64,000 nucleotides of DNA from Vibrio sp. DW001. GTDB lineage: Bacteria > Pseudomonadota > Gammaproteobacteria > Enterobacterales > Vibrionaceae. Made by a program: the position numbers and the translations under genes. The notes under the pieces were generated by a model, which did not search any database, was not told the DNA's origin, and saw nothing but the letters and a program-made list of their open reading frames with translations. Location of the stretch: contig NZ_CP091975.1 in the NCBI RefSeq assembly GCF_029016285.1, positions 744,001 through 808,000 of the forward strand, in the 5' to 3' direction. This document shows, in pieces, positions 18,717 to 25,842 of this stretch (positions are counted from its first letter, which is position 1; every line of letters begins with the position of its first letter).

Positions 18717-18994
18717 TTTGTCGCCTCTAACTCGTTCAGCCTAGTAGTTAATAGAGCAACTTGATGTTCAAGATGTTCTATTCGCTTTTCTAAATCGAGA
18801 TCCTTTTTTTCTGCAATTTCTATTTTAGGGATAGATTGATTGCCTTTCCAGCTTTTGATTACGGCGATAATCGCGGGCATGGGGATACTCGTTGTCAGTT
18901 GAGCTTTGACGAGAGCAATGGTTGGTTTTTTGCCTGAGGCATGAATTTTTTGCAATGCTTGTTCAAGCTCAGCAGATACGTCTTTGGTTAGCAT
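18713..18994 (-). CDS. Small coiled-coil protein, unknown function
   Basis: A 93-residue protein not assigned to a named family with confidence. The N-terminal half (about 5-55; [24 protein letters not shown], then [15 protein letters not shown]) looks like a small helical DNA-binding fold of the sort seen at the start of KfrA-like proteins, and the last 30 residues are a heptad coiled coil ([23 protein letters not shown]). This suggests a dimeric DNA-associated protein. It overlaps the DUF188 gene by 4 bases and its 5' side faces the CsrB-type RNA control region. Confidence 0.7.
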   Translation of the reverse strand: MLTKDVSAELEQALQKIHASGKKPTIALVKAQLTTSIPMPAIIAVIKSWKGNQSIPKIEIAEKKDLDLEKRIEHLEHQVALLTTRLNELEATK

Positions 18995-19161
18995 TTAGAA
19001 CTCCACTATTTCTTTATGTTTATATCCTACTTTGTCCTTCTTGAGTTATCTAGAGCTTACGGTCCATATGTTTCGTCAATCGTTCTAAGTATTATTAGAG
19101 AACATGGTCATTTGTATCGATGACATCTCGTGGATTGAGAATATCTAATCAAGAAGTTACT

Positions 19162-19179
19162 TGTAAGAGATCTCTTACA
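19162..19179. promoter_or_regulatory. GacA/VarA-type upstream activating site
   Basis: TGTAAGAGATCTCTTACA is a perfect 18-base palindrome matching the GacA/UvrY/VarA box TGTAAG-N6-CTTACA. The centre is about 170 bases before the predicted start of the CsrB-type RNA, the usual distance for csrB genes. Half sites TGTAAG recur at 19184-19189 and 19296-19301. Confidence 0.9.
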
Positions 19180-19305
19180 AATGTGTAAGAGAAGTCGATA
19201 ATACCTATAGTTATTGGTGTCCTTTTTGTTGTTAACTTGTTGTTTTTTTTAAGTATTTTATTTTGTTTTTATCGTTTCTGTAGAAAGAATACTACTGTAA
19301 GTGAC

Positions 19306-19333
19306 TTGTTCGAAATCCTAAAGATAGTAATCT
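19306..19333 (+). promoter_or_regulatory. Probable promoter of the CsrB-type RNA
   Basis: TTGTTC (19306-19311) and TAATCT (19328-19333) are 16 bases apart and would start transcription near 19341, exactly at a GTCAAC-AGGAC-GTTGAC hairpin, the normal 5' element of csrB RNAs. The -10 match is weak, as expected for an activator-dependent promoter. Confidence 0.5.
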
Positions 19334-19340
19334 TGTCTGC

Positions 19341-19741
19341 GTCAACAGGACGTTGACAAAGGATTTAGGAATAGCCAAGGGTTTGGTTATCTTCAGGAAG
19401 AAGTGAGATTACTAGGATAGTAATCTAAAAGGACAAAGGACATTGCAGGATGCAACGTTAGTAGGATGCTAGCGGCAAGGATTTGCGATGGAACACCTGA
19501 AAGGATCAGGCAGGGAACGGCATCAGGATGATGTAAAGGACACCGCTCAAGGAACAAGTGATGTTTGCTAACGAGGAACGTTAGTAGTTTGGATGACTAG
19601 GACACTGCTAGGATGGCGATGTAAAGGATAAGCTGACGGATTCAGCACTATTATGGATGATGCATGGAGCATATTTGGTAGCTGGATTGCTGCAAGTAAG
19701 ATCATAGCCCCGATACGAAAGTATTGGGGCTTTTCTTTTTT
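19341..19741 (+). ncRNA. csrB: CsrB-type RNA sponge for CsrA
   Basis: About 400 nt between a GacA/VarA box and a strong terminator has no convincing ORF but contains about 25 GGA motifs, about 18 of them AGGA, many in loops of short hairpins: GTCAAC-AGGAC-GTTGAC, ATTACT-AGGAT-AGTAAT, TTGC-AGGAT-GCAA, GCAT-GGA-GCAT. This is the design of CsrB/CsrC/RsmZ RNAs, which bind many copies of CsrA and so free its target mRNAs. It ends with GCCCCGATAC-GAAA-GTATTGGGGC and a T run. Vibrios carry three such RNAs (CsrB, C, D); which one this is cannot be decided here, so the symbol is generic. Confidence 0.92.
19706..19741 (+). terminator. Terminator of the CsrB-type RNA
   Basis: Stem AGCCCCGATAC (19706-19716) pairs with GTATTGGGGCT (19721-19731) around a GAAA tetraloop, followed by a T-rich tract. 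The tract runs into the stop codon of the DUF3301 gene on the other strand. Confidence 0.92.
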
Positions 19742-20055
19742 TATAAAATGGAATCTCCCATCCGGTAAGGTGGGATATTGAAACGTACTGGTCTAAACCC
19801 TCGCATAATGACATTCGCTTGATAACAGTCATCGCCTAAGGCAGAAAATTCAAATTGATAAGCGGTATGCCATTTTAGTTTCCCTTCTGGTGTTTTTATT
19901 CTATGAGAACCAAATGAAACACTTAAAAGTTGTAAATCGAGTTGATCGCATCGTTTAGCAATCGCGGCTTTTGCCAATTCAGACTGTCTTCGTTGTTGCC
20001 AGAATAGAAAACAACCAAAACCCAGTCCAATTATTGCCAATAGATCACTAATCAT
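19741..20055 (-). CDS. DUF3301 membrane-anchored protein
   Basis: A 104-residue protein with an N-terminal membrane helix (about 3-20, ISDLLAIIGLGFGCFLFW) followed by the DUF3301 core: QSELAKAAIAKRCDQLDLQLLSVSF, WHTAYQFEFSALGDDCYQANVIMRG and FNIPPYRM. The family is small, gammaproteobacterial and uncharacterised. Its first codon overlaps the stop of the upstream DUF3549 gene by one base, so the pair is an operon. It ends at the CsrB-type RNA terminator, which converges with it. Confidence 0.88.
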   Translation of the reverse strand: MISDLLAIIGLGFGCFLFWQQRRQSELAKAAIAKRCDQLDLQLLSVSFGSHRIKTPEGKLKWHTAYQFEFSALGDDCYQANVIMRGFRPVRFNIPPYRMGDSIL

Positions 20056-21101
20056 TATTTCGCCTTCGCTTTGGTGGATTGCTGTAAGCTAACGAGAGCA
20101 GTGGCTAGTTCGTCTGAAGGATGGCTATGGAGTAGTGGTAAAAGCACTGAGCGAAGCGCTGGTTGCATGACGAGATCTGCAAACAATTGATTAAATAATT
20201 TTTGATTGCCAGTTTGTGCCAACCTTAGGAGATATTGTTCTGCAATTTTTGGGTCTTCCAGTGCATGCCAAGATCGACCGGCAATACCAACCAGTATCTC
20301 TTGATGACTTAACAGTGGGCGGAGTAGTATCTCGCTGACAAGTGTTCTCAATTGCGTTGAATGCGCGCCTGATAGGGCTCTAACGTATGCCGACACCAAA
20401 AATAAATCTGGGTTGCTAAGGGCGCACTCTTTTTGAGCGAGTTCTAAAAGTATGTTGGACAGCTTTTCAGAAAGGTTGGTGTGTTCTAATACGCCCAGTA
20501 ATGCGTACTTTGGTTCACTGGGAATATGGCGCAATGATTTTCGAATAATGACGCCATTCTGTTCTTGGTGAATTCGAGCACAGATATCAGCAATACCTTG
20601 TAAGCCAACGGTCTGCCATTTATCCCAACCTAATCCCCCGTTAAAATAGTGCTGAGCATGCTCATAGTATTGACTCGTTTGCATGTCTAAAAGGGCGCGG
20701 ATCTGGCTGTGAAAGACAGCCATTTTATCTTCGGAAGGTTTGAATGTGTAAGGGTTATTCGCCAGTTTTTGCTCTTGTTGCTCATCCAGTTTTCCTCCTA
20801 ATCTTGTTCCCATTGCTTCAATAACATATTTTATGAAGTGACCAATATCTGATTGCTTCAACAAACCTCTTTCATCAAGGGGGAACTTTAGAAACCAGAT
20901 CCAAGGCTGTTTTTCTTTATTCCAATAGGCAATAGCGACATGAGCTTGTCGTTGTAGTGGATATGGGTAAGGTTGTTGACCTAGTTCAACATTAGAAAAT
21001 AACGTATTCTCAACCGATAGGATGCGTCTCCCTAAATCAAAAATTTTGTATTCACAATCACTATTTTGTAGCAGTTGAGTTAGGGTCTGAATGTTTTCCA
21101 T
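20055..21101 (-). CDS. DUF3549 family protein
   Basis: A 348-residue soluble protein matching the DUF3549 family: LTQLLQNSDCEYKIFDLGRRI at the start, WIWFLKFPLDERGLL, a helical repeat-like C-terminal half (ADICARIHQEQNGVIIRKSLRHIPSEPKYALLGVLEHTNLS) and a closing LLHSHPSDELATALVSL. No catalytic motif is recognised and the function is unknown. It is divergent from yqcC, with about 80 bases for both promoters, and overlaps the DUF3301 gene by one base. Confidence 0.88.
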   Translation of the reverse strand: MENIQTLTQLLQNSDCEYKIFDLGRRILSVENTLFSNVELGQQPYPYPLQRQAHVAIAYWNKEKQPWIWFLKFPLDERGLLKQSDIGHFIKYVIEAMGTRLGGKLDEQQEQKLANNPYTFKPSEDKMAVFHSQIRALLDMQTSQYYEHAQHYFNGGLGWDKWQTVGLQGIADICARIHQEQNGVIIRKSLRHIPSEPKYALLGVLEHTNLSEKLSNILLELAQKECALSNPDLFLVSAYVRALSGAHSTQLRTLVSEILLRPLLSHQEILVGIAGRSWHALEDPKIAEQYLLRLAQTGNQKLFNQLFADLVMQPALRSVLLPLLHSHPSDELATALVSLQQSTKAKAK

Positions 21102-21182
21102 TTCGTTAATTACTCTATTGGTCTTTGGTTAATAAATGGTACTCTTACCGAAAATTTCAAGGTGGCAACGTGCAATATTCTT

Positions 21183-21494
21183 ATGACTGACGATCTTCCT
21201 CTATTTACTCTCCTGCGAGAAACCGAAATCTGCTTACAAAGACTGTGCCTTTGGGACAGTGAAGAACCGGAAGAAAGTGCACTACAGAGTAAAGAACCTT
21301 TTGCGTTGGACACATTAGAACCTGAACAATGGTTGCAATGGATATTCATCCCGAAAATGAGAGAGATGTTAGAGCAGCAGCGCGTTCCAAGTGGTTTTGC
21401 TATTTCGCCTTATTTTGAAGAGGTTTGGAAAATGGAGACCAAGACATTGGAATTGATAACGCTATTGCACAGGATTGATGAGGAGTGTCAATAA
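21183..21494 (+). CDS. yqcC: YqcC family protein
   Basis: A 103-residue protein of the YqcC family, recognised by LLRETEICLQRLCLW, the central PFALDTLEPEQWLQWIFIPKMREMLE and GFAISPYFEEVW. The function is unknown. ATG at 21183 gives the usual length; a GTG at 21162 is the alternative, and neither has a strong RBS. The stop overlaps the truC start by one base (TAATG), so translation is coupled. The yqcC-truC-syd-queF neighbourhood is also found in enterics, here with other genes between. Confidence 0.9.
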   Translation: MTDDLPLFTLLRETEICLQRLCLWDSEEPEESALQSKEPFALDTLEPEQWLQWIFIPKMREMLEQQRVPSGFAISPYFEEVWKMETKTLELITLLHRIDEECQ

Positions 21495-22222
21495 TGCTCG
21501 AGATTCTCTTTCAGGATGAGTACATCATTGCGGTAAACAAACCTGCAGGCATGCTTGTTCATCGCTCTTGGTTGGATAAGTATGAAACTCAATTTGTAAT
21601 GCAAACATTACGAGATCAAATAGGTCAGCATGTGTTCCCACTGCATCGGTTAGATAGGCCGACTTCTGGTGTATTGGTTTTTGCTTTATCAAGTGAAGTT
21701 GCATCAGAAATGATGCCTTTGTTTGCCAATCATGAAATGAAAAAAACCTATCATGCGATTGTTCGAGGATGGATAGAAGAAGGCGATACGCTTGATTATC
21801 CACTGAAACAAGAGTTGGATAAAATTGCGGACAAATTCGCTAAAACAGATAAAGAACCGCAAGAAGCGGTTACCGATTATCTTCCGTTATCTGAAGTTGA
21901 AGTACCATACTCGACGGGTCGTTTTTCTACGAGCCGATATTGCCTTGTTGAATTGAAACCTCATACGGGTCGTAAACATCAGCTGCGTCGTCATATGGCG
22001 CATCTACGGCACCCTATTGTCGGGGATACGTCACATGGTGATGGTAAACATAATCGATTGTTTCGCGAAAACTATCAGGCTCATCGACTATTTCTACACG
22101 CAACGGAACTGCAGTTTGTTCACCCTTACACCCATTCTGATATCTGCATTAAAGCGAACTTCGATGATTGTTGGCTAAGGCTAATGGCGGAATTTGAGTG
22201 GAAACACGTGTTAACGAGTTAG
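21494..22222 (+). CDS. truC: TruC, tRNA pseudouridine-65 synthase
   Basis: A 242-residue RluA-family pseudouridine synthase. The catalytic motif HRLDRPTSGVLVFAL holds the conserved aspartate; the N-terminal VNKPAGMLVHRS and the C-terminal PHTGRKHQLRRHMAHLRHPIVGDTSHGDGKHNR are typical of TruC rather than RluA or RluD, as is the absence of an S4 domain. It isomerises U65 in certain tRNAs. ATG 21494 (after GAGGAG) is preferred over an in-frame GTG at 21485. The flavodoxin gene yqcA, next to truC in enterics, is not here; a LacI gene converges instead. Confidence 0.95.
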   Translation: MLEILFQDEYIIAVNKPAGMLVHRSWLDKYETQFVMQTLRDQIGQHVFPLHRLDRPTSGVLVFALSSEVASEMMPLFANHEMKKTYHAIVRGWIEEGDTLDYPLKQELDKIADKFAKTDKEPQEAVTDYLPLSEVEVPYSTGRFSTSRYCLVELKPHTGRKHQLRRHMAHLRHPIVGDTSHGDGKHNRLFRENYQAHRLFLHATELQFVHPYTHSDICIKANFDDCWLRLMAEFEWKHVLTS

Positions 22223-22265
22223 CACTCAGGGTACGTTACCTAGTTGATTTTGTCGTTATAGTCAT

Positions 22266-23255
22266 TTATTTAGCCGCGATAGTTGAGCTGCTTCTTACGA
22301 TAAGTTGTGTTGGTATGACGCTGTCTTGCGGGACTTTTTCGCCCTTAAGAATCTTTGTAAGAACTTGCATGGCGGTTTCGCCTAATTGTTTTTGAGGTTG
22401 GCGAATCGTGGTTAATTGAGGGGTCGTGTACTGCGCAAACAATAAGTCATCAAAGCCGACAATTGAAAGTTGTTTTGGAACGTCGATACCCATCTCTATC
22501 GCTGCACGCATAGCACCTAGTGCCATCATATCGTTAAAACAAAAAAGTGCCGTCATTTCGTATTGGACAGCGAGCCTTTGAAAGGCGGCGTAACCAGAAT
22601 GAAAACTAAAATCTCCAGATTCAAACGCGTTGTCGTTGATGTCAATATTGGCGTTGCTCTCTGCTTTTATATAGCCTTGCTTTCGGTCACTACAGATCGG
22701 GTTTCCCATTGGACCAGTGATGCAACCAATTCTTGTATGACCGAGTTCAATTAGGTATTCCGTTGCTCTTTTGGCAGAGTCAAAATTGTCTACGCGGACG
22801 GTTGGGATAAGGAAACCACTAAAATATTCGCAGGCCATGACAATCGGAATGTTGGCCCCTTTCTGAATGTCACTTGGAAGCTCCGATGTTAAACTGATGA
22901 TACCATCGGCTTGTTTTGTTCGAACCAAATCAATGTATTCTTTTGCCTGTTGCACAGTATGAACAGAGTCACCGAGAAGAACTTTATAGCCTTCTTGTTG
23001 GGCAACCAATTGTATCCCTTTGACGATATCAGCAAAAAACATATTGGCGATATCAGGTAAAATGACAACCACAGTTTTCGATTCGCTTTTACGCAAATTT
23101 CTGGCAATGGCATTCGGTGTAAAACCGCATTCAGCTATCGCTAATTCCACTTTTTTACGATTTTTCGCCGACACTTTTTCTGGTGCTGCCATCGCTCTAG
23201 AAACGGTCGCGGTGGAGACGCCAGCCAGCTTCGCTACATCTTTTATTGTGGGCAT
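22266..23255 (-). CDS. LacI/GalR-family repressor of the sugar operon
   Basis: A 329-residue LacI-family regulator. The N-terminal helix-turn-helix with hinge (TIKDVAKLAGVSTATVSRAMAAPEKVS) is followed by a periplasmic-binding-like sugar domain (about 60-329). The start at 23255 has AGGTGA upstream and gives the standard MPTIKDVA opening; an upstream in-frame extension is not family-like. It is divergent from the isomerase-oxidoreductase-ABC operon. Two related palindromes, one 50 bases before its start and one before the operon, are its probable operators, implying autoregulation and repression. The effector sugar is unknown. Confidence 0.93.
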   Translation of the reverse strand: MPTIKDVAKLAGVSTATVSRAMAAPEKVSAKNRKKVELAIAECGFTPNAIARNLRKSESKTVVVILPDIANMFFADIVKGIQLVAQQEGYKVLLGDSVHTVQQAKEYIDLVRTKQADGIISLTSELPSDIQKGANIPIVMACEYFSGFLIPTVRVDNFDSAKRATEYLIELGHTRIGCITGPMGNPICSDRKQGYIKAESNANIDINDNAFESGDFSFHSGYAAFQRLAVQYEMTALFCFNDMMALGAMRAAIEMGIDVPKQLSIVGFDDLLFAQYTTPQLTTIRQPQKQLGETAMQVLTKILKGEKVPQDSVIPTQLIVRSSSTIAAK

Positions 23256-23310
23256 ATTTTCACCTGAATGACTACCTATTTTACGTGACAGGATACTGGA
23301 CGATTGCAAT

Positions 23311-23324
23311 TGTAACGGATTACA
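23311..23324. promoter_or_regulatory. Candidate LacI-family operator, lacI-proximal
   Basis: TGTAACGGATTACA differs at two central positions from the perfect palindrome TGTAATCGATTACA found 250 bases away. It lies just upstream of the repressor start codon, where binding would repress the repressor gene. The outer bases (AAT left, ATT right) are also symmetrical. Confidence 0.7.
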
Positions 23325-23490
23325 ATTTTATGAAAATTAGTTTTCTATTTATGAAAAAGATTAATTGTATATCAGGTCAAATATCTTGTTGTAAAAGTGT
23401 TCGTTTTTTCAATATTCATCACATTATCATCCTACTTAGACTAATAATTGTCTAGTTATTAGACTATATTTGAATTCATGCACAAAAATG

Positions 23491-23543
23491 ATGCGTTGGA
23501 TATAATTGGTTTTGACACTGGATTATTAAGATATTCAACGCAT
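23491..23543. repeat. Inverted repeat upstream of the sugar operon
   Basis: ATGCGTTGGATAT (23491-23503) is the reverse complement of ATATTCAACGCAT (23531-23543) with one mismatch, separated by 27 bases; AATGCGTTTTA appears a third time at about 23578. The arms flank a TTGACA-like hexamer (23512-23517). It could be a binding site for a second regulator or a promoter-region cruciform. Confidence 0.45.
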
Positions 23544-23555
23544 TTTTATTAAGTT

Positions 23556-23579
23556 TTTTTTGTAATCGATTACAAAAAA
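23556..23579. promoter_or_regulatory. Candidate LacI-family operator, operon-proximal
   Basis: A perfect 24-base palindrome: core TGTAATCGATTACA (23561-23574) flanked by T5 on the left and A5 on the right. The central CG with inverted half-sites is typical of LacI/GalR operators. It lies 37 bases before the first operon gene, where a bound repressor would block transcription. Confidence 0.85.
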
Positions 23580-23615
23580 TGCGTTTTAACTCGCATTGTT
23601 AGGTAAGGGAATATT

Positions 23616-24671
23616 ATGAAAGCTATTAAAGGTCCAGCACTGTTTCTTGCGCAGTTTGTAGGGGATGAAGCACCATTTAATTCGTTAGAAAACATGGTGA
23701 GATGGGCGGCAAGTATAGGCTATAAGGGGGTCCAAATCCCTACATGGGACGGACGATTATTTGATCTGGAAAAAGCGGCAGTAGATGTCGAATATTGTCG
23801 TCAACTTAAAACCATGGTTGCCTCATATGGTGTTGAAATTACCGAACTAAGTACTCACCTACAAGGGCAACTGGTTGCAGTTCATCCTGCCTATGATGAG
23901 ATGTTTGACGGTTTTGCTCCTCCTGAAGTTCATAAAAATCCAAGCGCAAGACAAGAGTGGGCAGTAAATCAATTAATGCTTTCTGCTAAAGCGTCTAAAA
24001 ATTTAGGGTTGACCGCACATGCTACTTTTTCGGGTGCACTTTTATGGCCATTTATGTATCCATGGCCACAGCGACCAGCAGGGTTGGTCGAGGCAGGATT
24101 CGCCGAATTGGGTAAGCGCTGGAGACCTATCTTGGATGCGTTCGATGAAGCTGGTGTCGATGTATGTTACGAAATCCACCCAGGTGAAGATTTACATGAC
24201 GGTATTACATTCGAAATGTTTTTAGCCGAAGTGGGTAACCACCCAAGAGCCAATATTCTGTATGACCCGAGCCACTTTGTTCTTCAACAGCTTGATTATC
24301 TCGATTTCATTGACAGATACCACGATCGTATTCGTATGTTCCATGTCAAGGATGCGGAATTTAATCCTACTGGGCAGCAGGGCGTTTACGGAGGCTATCA
24401 AGGGTGGGTGGAAAGAGCGGCTCGATTCCGCTCTCTCGGTGACGGTCAGGTTAACTTTAAAGGTATTTTTTCCAAACTGTCTCAGTATAACTTCGATGGA
24501 TGGGCCGTCGTTGAGTGGGAATGTTGTTTGAAGCATCCAGAATCAGGTGCAGCGGAAGGAGCAAGGTTTGTTTCAGAAAATATCATTAAAGTAACAGACA
24601 AGGCCTTCGATGATTTTGCAGACGCGGCGACCGATGATTCGGCAAATTTACGCATACTTGGATTGAGCTAA
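23616..24671 (+). CDS. Xylose-isomerase-like TIM-barrel sugar isomerase/epimerase
   Basis: A 351-residue protein of the AP-endonuclease-2/sugar phosphate isomerase-epimerase superfamily. The probable metal ligands are Glu186 (CYEIHPGED), Asp217 (LYDPSHF), His243 (MFHVKDAEF) and Glu300 (VVEWECC), the usual Glu-Asp-His-Glu set. It lacks a signal peptide. The RBS GGTAAGGGAA precedes the ATG. It is the first gene of an operon with a Gfo/Idh/MocA oxidoreductase and a sugar ABC transporter, so it probably isomerises, epimerises or eliminates on an imported sugar or its keto form. The substrate cannot be named. Relatives pair with similar oxidoreductases in 3-keto-sugar pathways. Confidence 0.85.
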   Translation: MKAIKGPALFLAQFVGDEAPFNSLENMVRWAASIGYKGVQIPTWDGRLFDLEKAAVDVEYCRQLKTMVASYGVEITELSTHLQGQLVAVHPAYDEMFDGFAPPEVHKNPSARQEWAVNQLMLSAKASKNLGLTAHATFSGALLWPFMYPWPQRPAGLVEAGFAELGKRWRPILDAFDEAGVDVCYEIHPGEDLHDGITFEMFLAEVGNHPRANILYDPSHFVLQQLDYLDFIDRYHDRIRMFHVKDAEFNPTGQQGVYGGYQGWVERAARFRSLGDGQVNFKGIFSKLSQYNFDGWAVVEWECCLKHPESGAAEGARFVSENIIKVTDKAFDDFADAATDDSANLRILGLS

Positions 24672-24684
24672 AGGAGACGAGGTA

Positions 24685-25842
24685 ATGGAGAAGATTAGAC
24701 TCGGTATGGTAGGCGGCGGTATTGGGGCATTTATAGGTGCTGTACATAGAATTGCCTCTCGAATTGATGGTCGTTATGAGTTGGTGGCTGGTGCATTAAG
24801 TGCCGATCCTGCAAGGGCAACAGAGTCTGGAATAGAACTCGGGCTTTCGCCTGAACGCATTTACAGTGATTTTCATGAAATGGCAAAAAGAGAGGCGGCT
24901 CGAGATGATGGAATAGATGTTGTGTCTATTGTAACGCCTAATCATATGCACTTTCCGGTCGCGAAGGCATTTCTTGATGCAGGCATTCATGTTATTTGCG
25001 ATAAACCCTTAACCTCAGATCTCGCCGATGCATACAAGCTACAAGAGATAGCCAGAAAGAACGGGCAGTTGTTTGTACTTACACATAACTATACTGGCTA
25101 TCCTTTAGTTCGTCAGGCGAAACAGATGATAGCCGATGGCCAATTAGGCAAACTTCGGGTTATTCAAGTGGAGTATCCACAAGATTGGATGAGCACAGAT
25201 ACCGAACATTCAGGCAATAAACAAGCAGAGTGGCGAACGGATCCCCAACGATCTGGTCCGGCTGGTTGCCTTGGTGATATTGGAACACATGCTTACAACT
25301 TAGTGCGGTTTGTCAGTGGTCTAAAATTGGAGCAGGTGAGTGCAGAGTTAACCACGTTTGTTGATGGTCGTCAGTTGGATGATAACGTCAGTGCAATGCT
25401 GAGGTTTGAACAGAACGTGAAAGGAATGTTATGGAGTAGTCAGGTTGCTCCGGGTAATGAAAATGGTCTGAGAATTCGTGTTTACGGAGAGAAAGGGGGG
25501 CTGGAATGGTCACAAGAAAACCCAAATCAATTGGTGTTTAACTTGTTAGGCCAAGCGGTTCAAATTTTGACACGAGCGGGTAACGGTTATTTGGAGACGG
25601 CACCGTATTTAACAAGAACGCCAGGCGGACATCCAGAAGGTTACTTAGAGGGCTTTGCCAATCTCTATTATGAAGCGGCGGATTGCATTGTAAAAGTGAA
25701 AGCAGGTGAATCAGCAGAGCAAGTGTTGAGTAAAAGCCTCCTGCCTCAATTGAAAGATGGTGTTGATGGGATGCGTTTTATCAGTGCTGTTATTGCGTCA
25801 TCTGAGCAGAACAGTAATTGGATTTCGATCGAGGACTTCTAA
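24685..25842 (+). CDS. Gfo/Idh/MocA-family NAD(P)-dependent oxidoreductase
   Basis: A 385-residue sugar dehydrogenase-type protein. The Rossmann loop [16 protein letters not shown] opens it; CDKP at 105-108 replaces the common EKP but keeps the catalytic lysine (Lys107); GDIGTHAYN provides Asp198 and His202 of the active site. Members oxidise or reduce a hydroxyl of sugars or inositols. An RBS (AAGGAGACGAGG) lies ahead of the ATG, 13 bases after the previous stop; the ABC gene starts directly at the next base after its own stop. Together with the isomerase it forms the only enzymatic part of the operon. Confidence 0.88.
   Translation: MEKIRLGMVGGGIGAFIGAVHRIASRIDGRYELVAGALSADPARATESGIELGLSPERIYSDFHEMAKREAARDDGIDVVSIVTPNHMHFPVAKAFLDAGIHVICDKPLTSDLADAYKLQEIARKNGQLFVLTHNYTGYPLVRQAKQMIADGQLGKLRVIQVEYPQDWMSTDTEHSGNKQAEWRTDPQRSGPAGCLGDIGTHAYNLVRFVSGLKLEQVSAELTTFVDGRQLDDNVSAMLRFEQNVKGMLWSSQVAPGNENGLRIRVYGEKGGLEWSQENPNQLVFNLLGQAVQILTRAGNGYLETAPYLTRTPGGHPEGYLEGFANLYYEAADCIVKVKAGESAEQVLSKSLLPQLKDGVDGMRFISAVIASSEQNSNWISIEDF

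Noticed and set aside
19341..19741. Regularly spaced AGGA repeats as a CRISPR or minisatellite array
   Set aside because: The repeats are only 3-4 bases long, irregularly spaced and in hairpin loops, which fits a CsrA-binding RNA.
19608..19832. Minus-strand ORF of 74 codons across the end of the CsrB-type RNA
   Set aside because: It overlaps the RNA, its terminator and the DUF3301 gene, and has no RBS or family resemblance.
23246..23455. Plus-strand ORF of 69 codons between the repressor and the sugar operon
   Set aside because: It runs across the repressor start and the operator, is rich in Phe/Ile/Cys as AT-rich noncoding DNA often is, and has no RBS.
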